From the NCBI GenBank assembly GCA_963576565.1, contig OY755044.1, forward strand, positions 55,213,783 through 55,277,782: a stretch of 64,000 bases of DNA, read 5' to 3'. Of this stretch, positions 21,574-32,625 are shown one piece after another (positions within the stretch are counted from its first letter, which is position 1; every line of letters starts with the position of its first letter). Under the pieces are notes generated by a model. It was not told where the DNA came from. It saw nothing but the letters and a program-made list of their open reading frames with translations, and did no database searches. The DNA comes from Aspidapion aeneum (Eukaryota > Arthropoda > Insecta > Coleoptera > Brentidae). A program made the translations under genes and the position numbers.

Positions 21574-22000
21574 TAACCGAACCGAACCGAACCGAACCGA
21601 ACCGAACCGAACCGAACCGAACCGAACCGAACCGAACCGAACCGAACCGAACCGAACCGAACCGAACCGAACCGAACCGAACCGAACCGAACCGAACCGA
21701 ACCGAACCGAACCGAACCGAACCGAACCGAACCGAACCGAACCGAACCGAACCGAACCGAACCGAACCGAACCGAACCGAACCGAACCGAACCGAACCGA
21801 ACCGAACCGAACCGAACCGAACCGAACCGAACCGAACCGAACCGAACCGAACCGAACCGAACCGAACCGAACCGAACCGAACCGAACCGAACCGAACCGA
21901 ACCGAACCGAACCGAACCGAACCGAACCGAACCGAATCGAACCGAACCGAACCGAAACGAACCGAATCGAACCGAAACGAACCGAACCGAACCGAACCAA
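21574..22000 (+). repeat. (AACCG)n pentamer array
   Basis: About 70-80 near-perfect copies of AACCG, with variants only near the right end (aatcg, aaacg). It expands the short (AACCG)n at the end of units 1 and 2. The apparent 149-190-aa FGSVR-repeat frames on the - strand are translations of this array. Confidence 0.95.
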
Positions 22001-22330
22001 AGCAAATTGAGCAACAATTTCTTTCCCGGGATAATAGAGGGTGTGAACCGAACCGAACAGAACTAAACTGAACCGAACCGAACCGAACCGAACCGAATTG
22101 AACCGAACCATACCTAACAATACCGAACCAAACCTACTTAGCAGTGATGTAGTTTAGTTTGCTTAGGTTAGGTTTGGTTCGGTTTGGTTCGGTTCGGTCT
22201 GGTTCAGTTCGGTTCGGTTCGCTTCGGTTCGGTTCGGTCCACACCCTCTAGGTTCCCAAAAAAAAAGTCAGGAAAGTCTTTTTTTGAAAAAAATTGTTGG
22301 TTTAGTTTGCTTTGGTTCGGTTCGGTTAGA
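22000..22330. repeat. Centre of the foldback: inverted spacer and AACCG/CGGTT
   Basis: GAACCAAAGCAAA...AACAATTT...GAGGGTGTG (about 21994-22050) pairs with its inverse at about 22230-22325 (CACACCCTC...AAATTGTTGG...TTTGCTTTGGTTC). Between them AACCG pentamers switch strand to CGGTT near 22140-22240. Confidence 0.75.
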
Positions 22331-22399
22331 TTTGATTAGATTTAGCTATATAAGGTTAGGATACGGCAGGGTCATGTTAGGGTAAAGTTTTAAAATTGT

Positions 22400-22641
22400 C
22401 TATTTGTGATTTTCGATATTTAGTAATTTCGATATTTTGTATTTTCGATTCTTTGTGATTCGATATTTTGTATCTTCGATATTTTGTATTTTCGATATTT
22501 AGTATTTTCGATATTTTGTGATTCGATAAAATGTTGTTTCGATATTTTGTTTTATCGATATTTTGTAGTTTCGATATTTTGTATGTTTTCGATATTTTGT
22601 ATTTTCGATATTTTGTGTTTCGATATTTTTTCGCCCTTCCG
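22400..22641 (-). repeat. TCGAAA minisatellite, inverted right arm
   Basis: Units of tttcgatattttgta, the reverse complement of the left-arm units, ending ATTTTTTCGCCCTTCC at 22640, which is the exact mirror of the left terminus. Confidence 0.9.
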
Positions 22642-22649
22642 TATTTTAA

Positions 22650-23286
22650 ATCGAGATGATGATGGCTGGGGTCATTTCATTTTAAAACTTTTTAGGCAAG
22701 ACATGCCTTATTTTATATTTTCTTGATTCAAGAACAAAAAACGATAATTTTCTTAAATTAAAAACCAATAATTTTTCGGAATAAAACACGCGTTATCTGA
22801 ATTTGGAATATTTTATATTATGAAAAGCACACTCTGTCTTCTCTTTACTATTCTTTCGAGTGGCTACATAACTTCAATCTAATTAAAACTTAAAGTATTA
22901 TTTATATTTAAATATTATGCTCACACGTTCCGACTGAAAATATGTAATACAAGTTGGCGGCAGTGTTCAATTAAGTATAATAAGGTAGATTCAGCTATTA
23001 CCGCTCTATTTTTGATACCTTTGTGAATAAACACAAATATTAAGATAAAATATAGGGTCTGTTGAGGTTTTCTTTGTTTTGTTAATCTAGGGTAATTTGT
23101 GTAGGAATATGTTTTTATTATAGGTTTAGATTTTTTACAAATACTTTAAAAATTATTAGGTAAAACAGTTTATTTTATTACCGCCGTAACCTTAGATATT
23201 TTGGATAAATACTGCCCTATGGTTTCTTATTTACCGCCCTATATTTTCATTTCATCGCAATGAGATACCAAGTCAGGTAAGTGAAG
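22650..23286. other. Spacer, nothing recognised
   Basis: AT-rich. 'ttaccgccctat' recurs (about 23001-23010 and 23178-23245) but no element ends were found. Confidence 0.35.
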
Positions 23287-24442
23287 AAGTATGCTGAGCA
23301 TATCCCGGACGGTCTTAGATCCCGCCTGACTCCACACGACAGTAAGGCACCACATTTTTAAGGACTGCCATAGATCCATAAGAAGGATATACCACTGCGA
23401 TCGATTACCAGCTCCAGGGACTCACCGACCAGCAAGTTCGAATCTTTTGTCAAAAACTCGGAACATTTTGTCGAGGTTTTAAAAGGGATCGAATTAGATC
23501 CCGACGATAAATTTGTAAGTTTGGATGTAGAAAGTCTTTACAGCAACGTGCCAATAAATGTGTCACTCAGTATCATCAAAAACAAATTACAAACTGATGA
23601 TACATTTCACGAGAGAACAACGTTATCGGTGAAAGGGATGATGGATCTGTTGGAGCTCTGTCTCCGTAACTCTTACTTTCAAGTGATACATAAGTTTTAC
23701 GCGCAAAATGATAGACTACCAATGGGTTCGTCTCTGTCGCCAGTGGTAGCAAACATCTACATGGAGTGGTTCGAGGACCATGCGATCAACATAGCAAGAG
23801 TCAAACCAAAACTATTACTGCGATACATGGATGACACATTTATAATATGGCCGGAAAATTTTCATAATTTTCTACACAATCTGAACGTATTCGACCAACA
23901 ATCAAATACACCATGGAAATTAAAAAGGATTCGGCCTTACCTTTTTTGGATGTTCTTGTCAAACGATTAGACAGACACATTCAAACCACTGTATATAGGA
24001 AACCTACACACACGGGACAGTACCTACATTTTAAGTCTAAGCATTCTGTTGCTACAAAACAAGGAAGATAAATTAACAACATTAAAACCACATAAATTAA
24101 CAACATTAAAAAGGACTTAAAACAGAAGGGTTATTCCGATAAATTAATAAACTCAACGATCTCTAAAATAAAAAACAAACCAAATGTAGCAAATTCTCAA
24201 AATAATAATCCGTTAAGTGTTATTAACATTCCATATGTTCAAGGGATTTCAGCAAACATAAGACGAATAGCCAAGCACTATAATATATAAACAGTATTTT
24301 CATCGGGAAATACGATAAGGAGTTTTATAACTAAAACAAAACCAGAAAATCCCTCAAATAATAATAAAGAATATATTTACCAAATTCCGTGTGAGTCATC
24401 ATAATATGTAGGTGAAACGAAACGTCCTCTTCAGGTTAGGGC
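23287..24442 (+). pseudogene. Penelope-like element: reverse transcriptase and GIY-YIG start (broken)
   Basis: Remnant of a Penelope-like retroelement, whose protein joins a telomerase-like RT to a GIY-YIG nuclease. From about 23287 the frame reads through LTPHDSKAPHF, GLP, IHKKDIPLRSI and SSRDSPT, then KFVSLDVESLYSNVPI, LPMGSSLSPVVANIYMEWFE and the catalytic YMDDTFIIW. After a frameshift near 23935 come FLDVLV, VYRKPTHTGQYLH and, at about 24372-24440, YIYQIPCE...YVGETKRPLQVR, the start of GIY-YIG. Lesions: in-frame TAA near 23359, TAG at 23371, a deletion between SPT and FVKNSE, the frameshift, a stop in the GIY-YIG segment, and loss of the rest of the nuclease. The longest open piece is 23521-23970. 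Motifs are diagnostic; subfamily unknown. Confidence 0.9.
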
Positions 24443-24463
24443 CCCCAGGCTTACCCTCTATAA

Positions 24464-24940
24464 ACGTCTCTGCTAGTCCATTAGCACACCCCAAGTGATC
24501 AGCCTTGAAAACAGTTTTTTGTAGATATCTCAGAAATTAAATCTGTTACAAAGGAATAGCTTATAATAGAAAAATATGCTCTACTATAATCTGAAAATCA
24601 GGCTCCGTTAAAAAGTAAGCATAATTTTAAACTGTCAAAAATCTCATTATCTTTATCTTTAATGAATTTTTACCAAATTCCTTTCAGGTCCTTACAGTAT
24701 CGAATACTTTTTTTCATTGGAATCTCATGGAATTAGATTTGGTGGTTTAAGAGCTATCGTGTTACGAACAGACATACACACTCACACACAAGGACAGACG
24801 TCACGACGATATTGCTAAGATAGGTCAAAATACACTCAAATAACACATTTCCAGCGTTATCTTAGAAATTTTTTTCGTCGAAAATAATAGTTTTTCTAGC
24901 CATTGCTGCGTGGGCAAGAAAGGTAAAAATGAACTTCTTT
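24464..24940 (+). repeat. Dispersed ~430-bp repeat, copy 1
   Basis: Aligns with 51178-51555: tccattagcacac, tcagccttgaaaa, gctccgttaaaaa, ttaagagctatcgtgttacg, cgaaaataat. Both copies are diverged and non-coding. Confidence 0.7.
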
Positions 24941-25044
24941 TATATTTAAGTAGGTATTGCTTTAGTGCATAGGAAAGTTTAAACCGATGCAATTTGACTT
25001 GATTTAATGGTTTTAAAAAACTTTGTGTACCTCAGTTGCATATT

Positions 25045-25232
25045 CAGGGTTGCAACTTTAAATGGAATACTGCCTCTAGCGGGTTAATATTTAGTTTTTT
25101 GGAGAAAAGCAAAAACATATTAGTTTTTTACGAGCTTTCGTTATACCGCAAAAAATTTTTGGCCGAAGCCCCGAAAAACAAAACAAACATTAACCCGCTA
25201 GAGGCGGTATTACATTTAAAGTCGCCACCCTG
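25045..25232. mobile_element. 188-bp MITE, CAGGGT ends
   Basis: The left arm CAGGGTTGCAACTTTAAATG...CTAGCGGGTTAAT and the right arm (inverted) CAGGGTGGCGACTTTAAATG...CTAGCGGGTTAAT pair over about 55 bp. TA follows the right end (25233-25234). Fragments of the family occur at 428-463 and about 50920-50965. Confidence 0.75.
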
Positions 25233-25234
25233 TA

Positions 25235-27153
25235 TAAACATAGGCTTCACACTACTGTGCTACATATGTATAGACTTCAGCTAATCATGGACACATTTAA
25301 GCAAAATTTATCATAAATTGATATAACTGATTTAATTCATGAAACTTCACCTTTTTATTCAAATAGTTATGGATTGTTTAAACATGTTAAAGATGGATCT
25401 TGGATAACAAATGTGCCAAATTCGTTAATTTAAATTAATTGTGATAAGTTAAATTAAACAGGCACTTAGGTCAATTAAAGATAGGACAACTTTACGATAT
25501 ATTTATCTTTCCATGATGGAATATTTTCTGTGCACTTGAGACATAATTACTGTTATTGTATTATCCAAAAAAAGGTATAACTCGTTACAAACTTTGGCTA
25601 AAAAATGGGCTATTGTTCTTCATAATGGAAAGGAAAATTCGTCCAAGATCTTGAACGAAAATGGTATAAGATTCCAATTTCCAAAACGGAATTATTATTA
25701 ACCAGACATTATCAAAAACGTCATTTATCATTTCAGCAAAACAAGATATGAGCATAATTGTCCGCTGTCAAAAAAGAATTGGCAATAATGGGAGAAAAAG
25801 AAAATGTGCCCTATACTGCATAGCAATACAAAGTTCGCTACTTTTTGGTTGCTTAAAAGGGGCTGTACGTTGCAGTGAAAAACGCTACAATTGTATAGCA
25901 GTATCAGAATCGCTCTTCTTTAGGTGAACAACACACAATCCAACACCTTTTTATAATTTTATGGTTTATGATTTTCTCCGGTTTTGAGAAAGACTTTACA
26001 CAAAACTTGGATTCTGTTTTTGTCCTACTATTACCATTTCTTGTTTTGATGGCTGACATTTTTTAGAATATTTCGTAATTGACTTCGCTTTTGACATTCG
26101 ACTGTTATTCCATTTTCCTTTATGGTCTCTCTATGATTTGTCTTTTGCCCTTTATGATCAACTGTGGGGACCCATGGATAATCTCAATATGAAAAAATTT
26201 TGAGTATACATTTTAACATATAGGTGTAGCCATCACGTAGAGTTGACAAAATTTGATAGTGGCATTGGTGAACAAGGATGCCATGCCATGCCTTTATTCA
26301 ACAAAAACAATCGCCAAGTCAACTTATAACCTGCCAGAAGCGGACTTGTGTAAGCCAATATAAATGACTTTTTTTCTGATATTCATAACAAATACCTTGG
26401 TCTTGTACATAATGTTTTTTTATATTCTTCTGCATTTACATGCATCAAAGCAATATCCGATACAAAAGAGGATTTTTTTCTTGGAATATTGTTATTTACT
26501 AAAAGCAAACGAACTTTCAGTATAAATTGTTTTTTTTCCAAGAAATTCATATTGTCTTATTTCTAGAAAGAAACGTTCTTGCATGAAGACATTTTGATTA
26601 AAAAAAACAAAGTTTTGCATTTGTTTTGATTCAGTCTTGATAATGATAGTTATTATTATTATATTTAATTATTTATTTGTAATATGTAAGCCCATTCGAA
26701 CCTTACTACATTAATACTGAGACCAACTTGTATTAATTTGTACTTATTTTCAGTCGGAACGTCAGAAAATAATATTTAAAACACTCTATGCTCTTTGTAC
26801 TATTCTTTTAGTTTTTGGTTCGATTTCGGTTATGCAGTAATTGGTTATATCGATTACCAATGACAAAATAACCAAAAGTATAGTAAAGAGAGATTACGCT
26901 TCTTTTAAGCCGAACTTTTTTTTAAGTGTAATTTGAGAAAATGATTTTTATTTGTAAAAATTCTTAGAGATTTATATTGAGAAAATGTAGTGTGCAAACA
27001 TCGATCTAATTGTTCATTGATCAATTCTAAGCAAATTTTGTTATATGAATAGAAGGGGGGGGAGGTTTCCGATGGGTTTTGACGGACGAACTTCTTTTCT
27101 TAGTAATAAAAATAGTTGTTCTAGTAAAGGGTATACTTAAGTTAACTAAAAAG
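25235..27153. other. Spacer, nothing recognised
   Basis: AT-rich sequence with no long open frame and no paired ends that I could find; a G run at about 27055-27062. Confidence 0.35.
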
Positions 27154-27312
27154 AATATTCTGGCTAATCTGACAAGTAAAAAACGTGCCGTTATTTTGTC
27201 AGTTTTAAAAGTTTATAAGACGATATGTTAAAAAATATTCTAGCTTATCTGACAAGTAAAAAACGTGCCGTTATTTTGTCAGTTTTGAAAGTTTATGAGA
27301 TGTATGTTATTC
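27154..27312 (+). repeat. Tandem duplication, 80-bp period
   Basis: 'aatattct(g/a)g' ... 'atctgacaagtaaaaaacgt' ... 'ttattttgtcagtttt' is present twice, at 27154 and 27234, with only a few differences. Confidence 0.85.
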
Positions 27313-27469
27313 GAATTATGTTACCAATCTACAAATGACGAGTGATTATCTAGCTTATTTTAAGACTAAAAGTTCCTATGCACATAGGTCCGCACACGCT
27401 TCGTTGCCGATCTACAGAGTGTTTTATAAAATGTGTTTTTTGTTTATAGCTTTTGCAAAAGTGAACATA

Positions 27470-27591
27470 TTTGCGGCCCTCTCCAAGCCTAAGATTTTTT
27501 TAGATATTTTGTACATATTTCATAAAAAAGTAGCATGAAATATGATATCATGGGGTCTCGGGCACCCAAGACAAATTCCTGGGTGTGCTAC
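27470..27591 (+). mobile_element. hAT-type MITE, copy 2 (left end lost)
   Basis: GCGGCCCTCTCCAAGCCTAAG, then AGATATTTTGTACATATTTC, then CATGGGGTCTCGGGCACCC and the end CTGGGTGTGCTACTG. Aligns with 38133-38318 and, inverted, with 6215-6393. Left TIR not found. Confidence 0.65.
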
Positions 27592-28150
27592 TGTTTAATA
27601 TACTTGTTTTAATGATAGTTTGACCCACTTTTTAGTTCAAAAGTACAATAGAAAAATACCACAGGCAAAGAATACCCATATTTATAATCTTAGTGGCGGA
27701 ATTGCGAAGCGGAGGTGCAAAGAAAACACTAAATATCAAAACAGATTTTTAATATCTAAGCTAGCAAAGGCTTAACCAGGGGGGTCACAAGGAGTGCAGT
27801 TGATCCCCCCATTTCCTTCCGGATTTTTTAAAATAATACGATGAATTCGGAAACCCCGCATTTGGCGCTGTTGGCGCTTGGGAGAATTTTTGACAAATAA
27901 AGTAATTTTTCTAAATACAAATAAAAAAGTGAATTTTGTAAGAAATTGAATTTATTCATTTGTTTTTTTTGGCAAGACCTAAAAAATAAATTAAGCCCTT
28001 CCTATAATTAGTTGGGCTATTGAATTAAGAAACGTTTTTTTTATAATGCACACACGTAGGTATTTATTGTTAAGAAATTTTAGTTCGACTATACTTAATT
28101 TACGTTTTCTAGGACACAATAAATTTTTAAATGTAATGTTTTCAATTCCA
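27592..28150. other. Spacer, nothing recognised
   Basis: AT-rich; a short C-run block near 27780-27815 is the only notable composition change. Confidence 0.35.
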
Positions 28151-28604
28151 CCTTCATCGGCCTATTAAGCCATTTAGGAGGGCCATGGAAGTCTGTCGCC
28201 GATATCACAGCAGGCGCTGATCCACCACGCACTATCCGGCGTTATTCAACTGTTTTCTCACAACACTGGCAACTGGCACTGCCGTCAACTGTTTTCATTC
28301 TCGGTTACGAATCGAAGAAGTGAACAAGGTTGAAGTGGAGCGACGCGTCGATCTCTCCAAATCTTTTGACATCGCGACTCGCGCAAAATTTCTTGTTTTA
28401 CGTTTTTAAAGTTTAGTTTTTAATTTAAAGTTGTAAAGAAAATTTTTGCACGTGTAGTATTTTGTGCTGTGATTTTTTATGGATATATACCAACTTTGTG
28501 GAAAACTGTTAAAAAATCGTGGATCGTTCTGAAAGAAAAGCTCTTTGGATTTCTTTATGTGGATCACGTTATGACGAATGGAAATAATAAACTCGTATTA
28601 AAAG
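28151..28604 (+). promoter_or_regulatory. Candidate promoter and 5' non-coding exon of the net gene
   Basis: The 28151-28390 block is markedly more GC- and CpG-rich than its surroundings (cgccgatatcacagcaggcg, gagcgacgcgtcgatctctc), and the following sequence ends in a good splice donor, AAAAG|GTGTGT, at 28604/28605. It lies 6.5 kb upstream of the net coding exon, on the same strand, and that exon begins right after a 3' splice site. The link is inference; RNA evidence would be needed. No TATA box or coding frame is evident. Confidence 0.3.
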
Positions 28605-28952
28605 GTGTGTATTGTGCTTAACTTTATTGTATTTACGCATATTATATAGTTATATGAAGAAAACAAGAGAAGGTGAAAATTCTTCTAGGTTTGGTAATAA
28701 ACTTATGGTCGGTTTACAGGTACAGATAAAAAGAATAATAAAATAAAAATAAAAGTTAATTCTATGGAAAACCAAGAAGACACCATAGGACGTTTTATAC
28801 AGATAAAAATTAATATAAATAAAAAGTTGGCCAACTCTTAACTTTTATTTAATTTTTATCTGGAAACCAATGTGCGCAATGATTTTAAAGAATCCAACTT
28901 TGAGAAGCCATTTGTTTAATCCAAAAATACTTTTGCAGTGTTATTGTTTGTC

Positions 28953-29008
28953 CTTTTAAGTTAAAAAAAAAAGTTATTAAAAAAAACGTGACAAAAAAGA
29001 CGCAGAAA
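28953..29008 (+). repeat. 55-bp direct repeat, copy 1
   Basis: ttttaagttaaaa...ttattaaaa...aacgtgac(c)aaaaaagacgcagaaa recurs at 29842-29894. Confidence 0.75.
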
Positions 29009-29564
29009 CCCACATAGCACAATCACGTGTTTAACACATAAAAAAGGCGTGAGAAAAAAAACGTTGATTTTAAAAGCTGCTAAAAAAAACGTTTATTTCA
29101 TATATGAAAACAAGCTTAATAGGTCATTCATTAACATTATAAAAAATAATGTTGCTAAAAACTGCGTTGTAATAACGCCATTATCAAATTAAAACAGCAC
29201 TGTTTTTACGTTAGTTTCAAGTGATTTTTATCAACGTTAAAATCACATTAGATTCACGCCTTTTCTACACGAATTTTAAAACGCGACTTGCATGGCTTTT
29301 CTACCGAATAATTTTGAAATTTTACTAGCAGCCGCGCCACCTATTGTCGGCATTTTTCACTTTGACGAAATCTATCAGGCAGTGCTTTGGCCTCTAAACT
29401 CCAAAAACCTGTTAAGAAACTGATCCCTGATCCTTTACGATCACGACGCCTCAGTCATTTAACCTGATAACGACACATTAATACTCTGTGAAAGTGTTTA
29501 CTGTTAAAAAATATTGTTTAGCTTTTAAAAAAAAACATAATGTATATAGATAGATACATAGATA

Positions 29565-29749
29565 CAGTCGAACCTCTATAACTCGAACCTGAAGGGACAA
29601 CCAAAACAGTTCGAGTTATGGAGAGTTCGAGTTATAGAAACTCGAGTTACACAGGTTAAAATACATGTCAAAAGTGCAGGGACCGCTTAAAAGGTTCGAG
29701 TTATAGAGGAGTTCGAGTTATAGAGGTTCGAGTTAGAGAGGTTCGACTG
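29565..29749. mobile_element. 185-bp MITE with CAGTCGAACCTC ends, copy 1
   Basis: CAGTCGAACCTCTATAACTC at the left and its inverse at the right, flanked by TA (29563-29564, 29750-29751). Each arm holds several GTTCGAGTTATAGAG subrepeats. TA duplication and CAGT ends fit the pogo/Tc1/mariner supergroup. It is nested in the 29009-30497 element. Confidence 0.85.
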
Positions 29750-29892
29750 TATTTTGTCTTGCCATGAGCGCCATCTTTAAAATTTTCTTGAAGTGTTGTA
29801 GTCTTAAACTAGTGAACTTTTATAACTTCATTTCGCGTCTCTTTTAAGTTAAAAAAATGTTATTAAAAAAACGTGACCAAAAAAGACGCAGA

Positions 29893-30497
29893 AAGTTAGT
29901 AGGTTTTAGAAGTTTTAATCTAGTGACGTTTTAGAACATGTTGTGGAGGACTTTTCAAGTGTGAATTTGGTACATGAAAATAACGAGGGTAAAAAACACG
30001 TTATATACACAGCACCAGAAACTTCAGCATTATTGGATTTTTATAGCTTGATTTTTCCGTGTTTTTAAGTTATCTTTAAGCATGTAGATTTAACAAAATA
30101 AATATGACATGGTATGGGGTTGTTTTTAAGTAAAAAAAAACTTTGTTATTTTTGTTCACGTTAATTTAATGTTGATGTGATTTTTGTGCTATGTGGGAAG
30201 TTAGTAGGTTCAAGAAGTCTTAATTTAGTGGCGTTTTAGAACATGGTGTGGAGGACTTTTCAAGTGTGAGTTCGGCACATGAAAGTAACTAGTGTAAAAA
30301 AACGTTATATACCCAGTACCCGAACCTTCAGCAAAAATTACATTTTTATAGCTTGATTCCTTGATTTGAAGTTAACTTTAAGTATGTAGATTTAACAAAA
30401 CAAATATTACTTGGTATAAGGTTGTTTTCTAGTAAAAAATAACTATGTTTTTTTTTCACATTAATTTAACGTTGATGTGATTTTTGTGGTATGTGGG
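29893..30497 (+). repeat. Tandem pair of ~300-bp units (right end of the element)
   Basis: Both units start AAGTTAGTAGGTT and end TATGTGGG; period 305 bp; about 85% identical by eye. Confidence 0.85.
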
Positions 30498-31293
30498 TGC
30501 CAGCTATGCAGACGTAAGTATCTTCAATTTATGATCCATGTACAGGCACTTCAAAATATTAAAATTAGTTTTTTTTCTAAATGCCTGCTTATCTATCTTA
30601 GAGACTAAATTAATATGGTGCGTAATAATTGTGTAGTATGACGTTGACGCACACAGAGCATCATATATAATTTAAATCAAAATCAACAATAAAATAAAAT
30701 TTCTCGTCACCAAAAATCCCCATACACAAAATGTTATGCAAAAAATTTTGATGTAAATTAGTTGATTAAAAATTCAAAATAAAAATCTTGGACACCTTTT
30801 GAACTAAGATAAGAGCGACGAAATCTCAATGTTTTTACTCAAGGAATCTACAATTTTACTTTATGTAATTAGTGCTGGGGCACTTTGTACACATTTTTCT
30901 GCATCAAGCATCATATTAGTATGTCATGTCATATTGTTAGACTATTAGATCTTTTAGTGACATGTTATTATGTATGTACCCAGGCCCCCTAGTCTTTATT
31001 TCCAATAAAATATGCCAGTCATTTGCCATGAATTGACAAATAAATCATACAGAATGATATTCCGTTCGAACACTTTTTAACACTATTATTAATAAATTGG
31101 TAAATACCTGCTTAGCATTGAACATTTTATTATTACATTCACGTCTACCTAATCCAATATGCTAAACAACAGGTGTATAAATTTATTTATGCTTTATTCT
31201 AACCACATTTGAATTTGGCGCCTCTTAATTATACCGTTGGCTGAATATTGAGATAAACAATATTGTTTTTTGTCGCACATGCCTAAGCAATTA
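30498..31293. other. Spacer, nothing recognised
   Basis: AT-rich; no feature supported. Confidence 0.35.
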
Positions 31294-31377
31294 CAGTCGA
31301 ACCTCTATAACTCAAACCTGAAGGGACAACCAAAACAGTTCGAGTTATGGAGAGTTCGAGTTATAGAGGTTCGAATG
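31294..31377. mobile_element. Same MITE family, copy 2 (84 bp, internally deleted)
   Basis: Left arm intact (CAGTCGAACCTCTATAACTC), centre lost, right end GTTCGAATG, TA on both sides (31292-31293, 31378-31379). Confidence 0.85.
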
Positions 31378-31379
31378 TA

Positions 31380-31951
31380 GTTTCTAGTTGAAATAAGAAA
31401 ACTTATAATTAAATTGGATCGGCATGGTCCGCTCAGCACAGCAGGTATATTAGGAATTCTTTTAAATAAAGAATTAGATCCAATGTATAAAACTCTAACA
31501 AATATATCCTACCCATTTTGCGGATCATATATTGCCACATATTTCCGCACTCTTTCTGCAATTACCTACCTATTACCTAAGGTTTATCTTTTATTTAAAA
31601 AAAAAACAATTAAAAAATATATACTTATTTACGTAAACGTAGAGGTTTTAAAAACAAATATCGACTTTTGAAACAATGTTTTTCAGTAAAATGTACAAAA
31701 CTGAAGTAGGTATAACTAATTAAATTTAAATCATATAGATATACTTACCTATAAACCCATACATGTTAAATTTTATCTTTTATTTGTTGTACTTAATTTG
31801 CACCCAAATATTTTACCTCATCACAGGTGGCTCGTTAACTTTGGGATTTTAATCATAAAACTGGCAGTCATTTTGTATGTGTGTTTATTCTACTTACACA
31901 TTGTCACCTAATTCAATAAAAGGTGACCAAATTGTGTAGAATGTGCTACGC
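31380..31951. other. Spacer, nothing recognised
   Basis: An 85-codon frame at 31414-31671 has no recognisable similarity and is not called. Confidence 0.35.
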
Positions 31952-32516
31952 CTCTGGTTCGAAATAGCGCTGTTTTAAAATAGCGCTGGTAACGAAATAG
32001 CGCGTAATGAAATAGCGCCAGTATCAAAATAGCGCGTAACGAAATAGCGCTAGTATCAAAATGGCGCCAGTTTAAAATAGCGCTGTGTTAAAATGGACAG
32101 CGCAATTGGACTTGGTTGGGTTATAAAAATAGCTTTACTCTCATTACTATTTTGATACATCACTATTTTCATACTGTCGCTATTTTGTTACACGCTATTT
32201 TGATAGTAGCGCTATTTCATTACTAGCGCTATTTTAACACAGCGCTATTTTAAACTGGCGTATTTTTAACCAGCGCTATTTTGATACTAACGCTATTTCG
32301 TTACGAGCTATTTTGATACTGTCGCTATTTCATTACGCGCTATTTTGATACTGGCGGTATTTTGTTACTAGGGCTATTTCATACAGGAGCTATTTCGCTA
32401 CACGCTATTTTAAAACAGCGCTATTTTGTTACACGCTATTATTAATAAACAGCGCTATTTCATTACTCGCCATTTTGAACGACGCTATTTTAAACAGCGC
32501 TATTTCAAACCAGAGC
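31952..32516. mobile_element. Foldback element with AAATAGCGC minisatellite arms
   Basis: The left arm (31952-32105) is a run of aaatagcgc units with variable 5-9-bp linkers (tgtttt, tggtaacg, cagtatca). The right arm (about 32150-32510) is the same in reverse orientation (gcgctatttt). Termini match inverted: CTCTGGTTCGAAATAGCGC on the left and GCTCTGGTTTGAAATAGCGC on the right. A ~45-bp unique centre separates the arms. It is analogous to the TCGAAA foldback at 18799-22640. Confidence 0.75.
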
Positions 32517-32535
32517 CATGTCCTACCACGGTGCC

Positions 32536-32557
32536 TAGAATAGACCGGTGTTGGGAT

Positions 32558-32625
<68 letters not shown>

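Larger units (their letters stand above)
18191..22641. mobile_element. Foldback element with minisatellite arms, left side triplicated
   Basis: The left end GGAAGGGCGAAAAAATATCG starts at 18799 and recurs inverted at the right end (22607-22640), a perfect 34-bp match. TATTTTAA flanks both ends (18791-18798 and 22642-22649, with one extra G on the right). Each arm is built of ~15-18-bp units (AAAATATCGAAA-type), then CCTAACCT-like sequence, then AACCG pentamers; the right arm is the mirror image. The left arm plus about 600 bp of flank is tandemly repeated (18191, 19344, 20523). The layout is that of foldback (FB-type) elements. The class is inferred from structure only. Confidence 0.75.
29009..30497. 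mobile_element. Element with CCCACATAGCACAA TIRs and duplicated right end
   Basis: CCCACATAGCACAA at 29009-29022 is repeated inverted and exact at 30184-30197, and with one change at 30484-30497. The right-hand 300 bp occur twice in tandem (29893-30197 and 30198-30497), so the element has two successive right ends. The interior is A-rich with AACGTT / AATCAC motifs. It contains an unrelated MITE at 29565-29749. No coding capacity. Confidence 0.65.

Noticed and set aside
21548..22120. Long - strand frames encoding FGSVR repeats (149-190 aa)
   Set aside because: They are translations of the AACCG pentamer array; any frame of a 5-mer lacking stops stays open. No gene signals.
29601..29750. tRNA-like GTTCGAG(T) box B motifs
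   Set aside because: They are the repeated unit of a TA-target MITE; no box A or cloverleaf could be built.
31952..32516. CRISPR-like array of short repeats with variable spacers
   Set aside because: Linkers are only 5-9 bp and not unique, orientation flips in the middle, no cas genes, eukaryotic context.
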